A stretch of DNA of 64,000 nucleotides from Paulownia fortunei (Eukaryota; Streptophyta; Magnoliopsida; Lamiales; Paulowniaceae), in NCBI GenBank assembly GCA_019321725.1, contig JAGSPU010001569.1, forward strand, positions 930,001 through 994,000, given 5' to 3'. The position numbers and the translations under genes were made by a program. The notes under the pieces are model-generated. The model was given only the letters and a program-made list of their open reading frames with translations, made no database searches and was not told where the DNA came from. Shown here one piece after another: positions 63,486 through 64,000 of this stretch. Each line of letters opens with the position of its first letter. The first letter of the stretch is position 1.

Positions 63486-64000
63486 GGTTAGCATGTTTCA
63501 TTTCAATGTTATTTCCAGATTTTTTCCCTTCCCAGTTTTACTTAATTGAAACCCACTGTGAAGGGCTTGTGTGATGAAAATAGTAGATAAATGTAAAATT
63601 GCCTGTAATGGGCCTGCAAAATGCCCATGAAACCACAAGGACTGCTTTTTCGTGTTGTGAGGACATTTTTTCCCCCTTGTAGATTTAAATAGAGACTGCA
63701 TTCGGATTTGTAATCACTTTATATGCTTTTTGATGTTTACTTCCGTTGTGATTACACATTACAGAACTACAGTGTGACACAATCAATTAATATATGATCT
63801 GAAGAAAAATTCATAAGTTAAACTTTTTACTAATGGAACTATTTGGTTGACTAATTATTAATTAAGACCTTAGATTATTCAAATTTCAATTTAATTTGGA
63901 AAAGTATTTCAATTTTAACTTGGAAAAGAGCCAGATGACCCTGGAAATAGGAAATAATAAAATTAGTTGTCTGCAAATAAACTCCCCCATCTTTTTTCTT
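63486..64000. other. 3' UTR and downstream flank of the ArfGAP gene
   Basis: Likely 3' UTR to about 63720, then AT-rich non-coding DNA to the window end. Nothing else recognised. Confidence 0.5.

Noticed and set aside
1..64000. tRNA, rRNA, CRISPR arrays, operons or organelle DNA insertions
   Set aside because: I looked for intact tRNA B-boxes, conserved rRNA blocks, regularly spaced repeats and plastid/mitochondrial gene sequence and found none.

Overview
The window is nuclear DNA from a flowering plant, most likely a eudicot and possibly an asterid. The evidence is AT-rich intergenic DNA, many short GT-AG introns, and proteins typical of plants: oleosin, ADF with an intron directly after its ATG, a P-type PPR protein, a TIC32-like SDR and AGD6/7-type ArfGAP. 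I reconstructed exons by hand from splice signals and conserved protein sequence. The species cannot be fixed from the sequence alone.

Layout. 1-3.3 kb: N-terminal half of plastid glutamate N-acetyltransferase (argJ), minus strand, running off the left edge. 4.7-7.6 kb: organelle RRM protein, minus. 9.6-20.8 kb: a 19-exon gene for a 1,102-residue nuclear protein with two Tify-domain-binding modules, two PHD-type fingers and a GNAT domain, minus. 23.1-23.6 kb: oleosin, minus, with a seed-type promoter. 26.3 kb: small unknown proline-rich ORF, plus. 33.5-35.0 kb: actin-depolymerising factor, plus. 37.6-39.9 kb: intronless PPR gene (MEE40-like), plus. 40.9-42.6 kb: a SINE and, 32 bp further on, a Mutator-like element with very long inverted repeats. 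43.1-47.0 kb: UNC93-like transporter-type protein, plus. 48.2-48.5 kb: short unknown ORF. 49.2-52.2 kb: TIC32-like short-chain dehydrogenase, minus. 60.8-63.5 kb: ArfGAP AGD7-like, plus. The stretches 26.5-33.5 kb and 52.4-60.7 kb are gene-poor, AT-rich DNA with simple repeats.

The genes are independent housekeeping or tissue-specific loci. I see no operon-like or biosynthetic cluster. Several products act in organelles (ArgJ, the RRM protein, the PPR protein).

The most striking pattern is that seven of the nine confidently identified genes carry single-base insertions or deletions, nearly all in homopolymer runs. Each gene is otherwise conserved, with good splice sites. Removing these 1-nt changes makes every complete gene's CDS exactly divisible by three. 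The PPR gene alone needs ten. This suggests uncorrected long-read assembly error more than pseudogenes, though the PPR gene could be genuinely decayed. The clearest biological novelties are the Mutator-like foldback element with a 9-bp target duplication, the adjacent SINE with a 14-bp target duplication, and a GC-AG intron in the PHD/GNAT gene.
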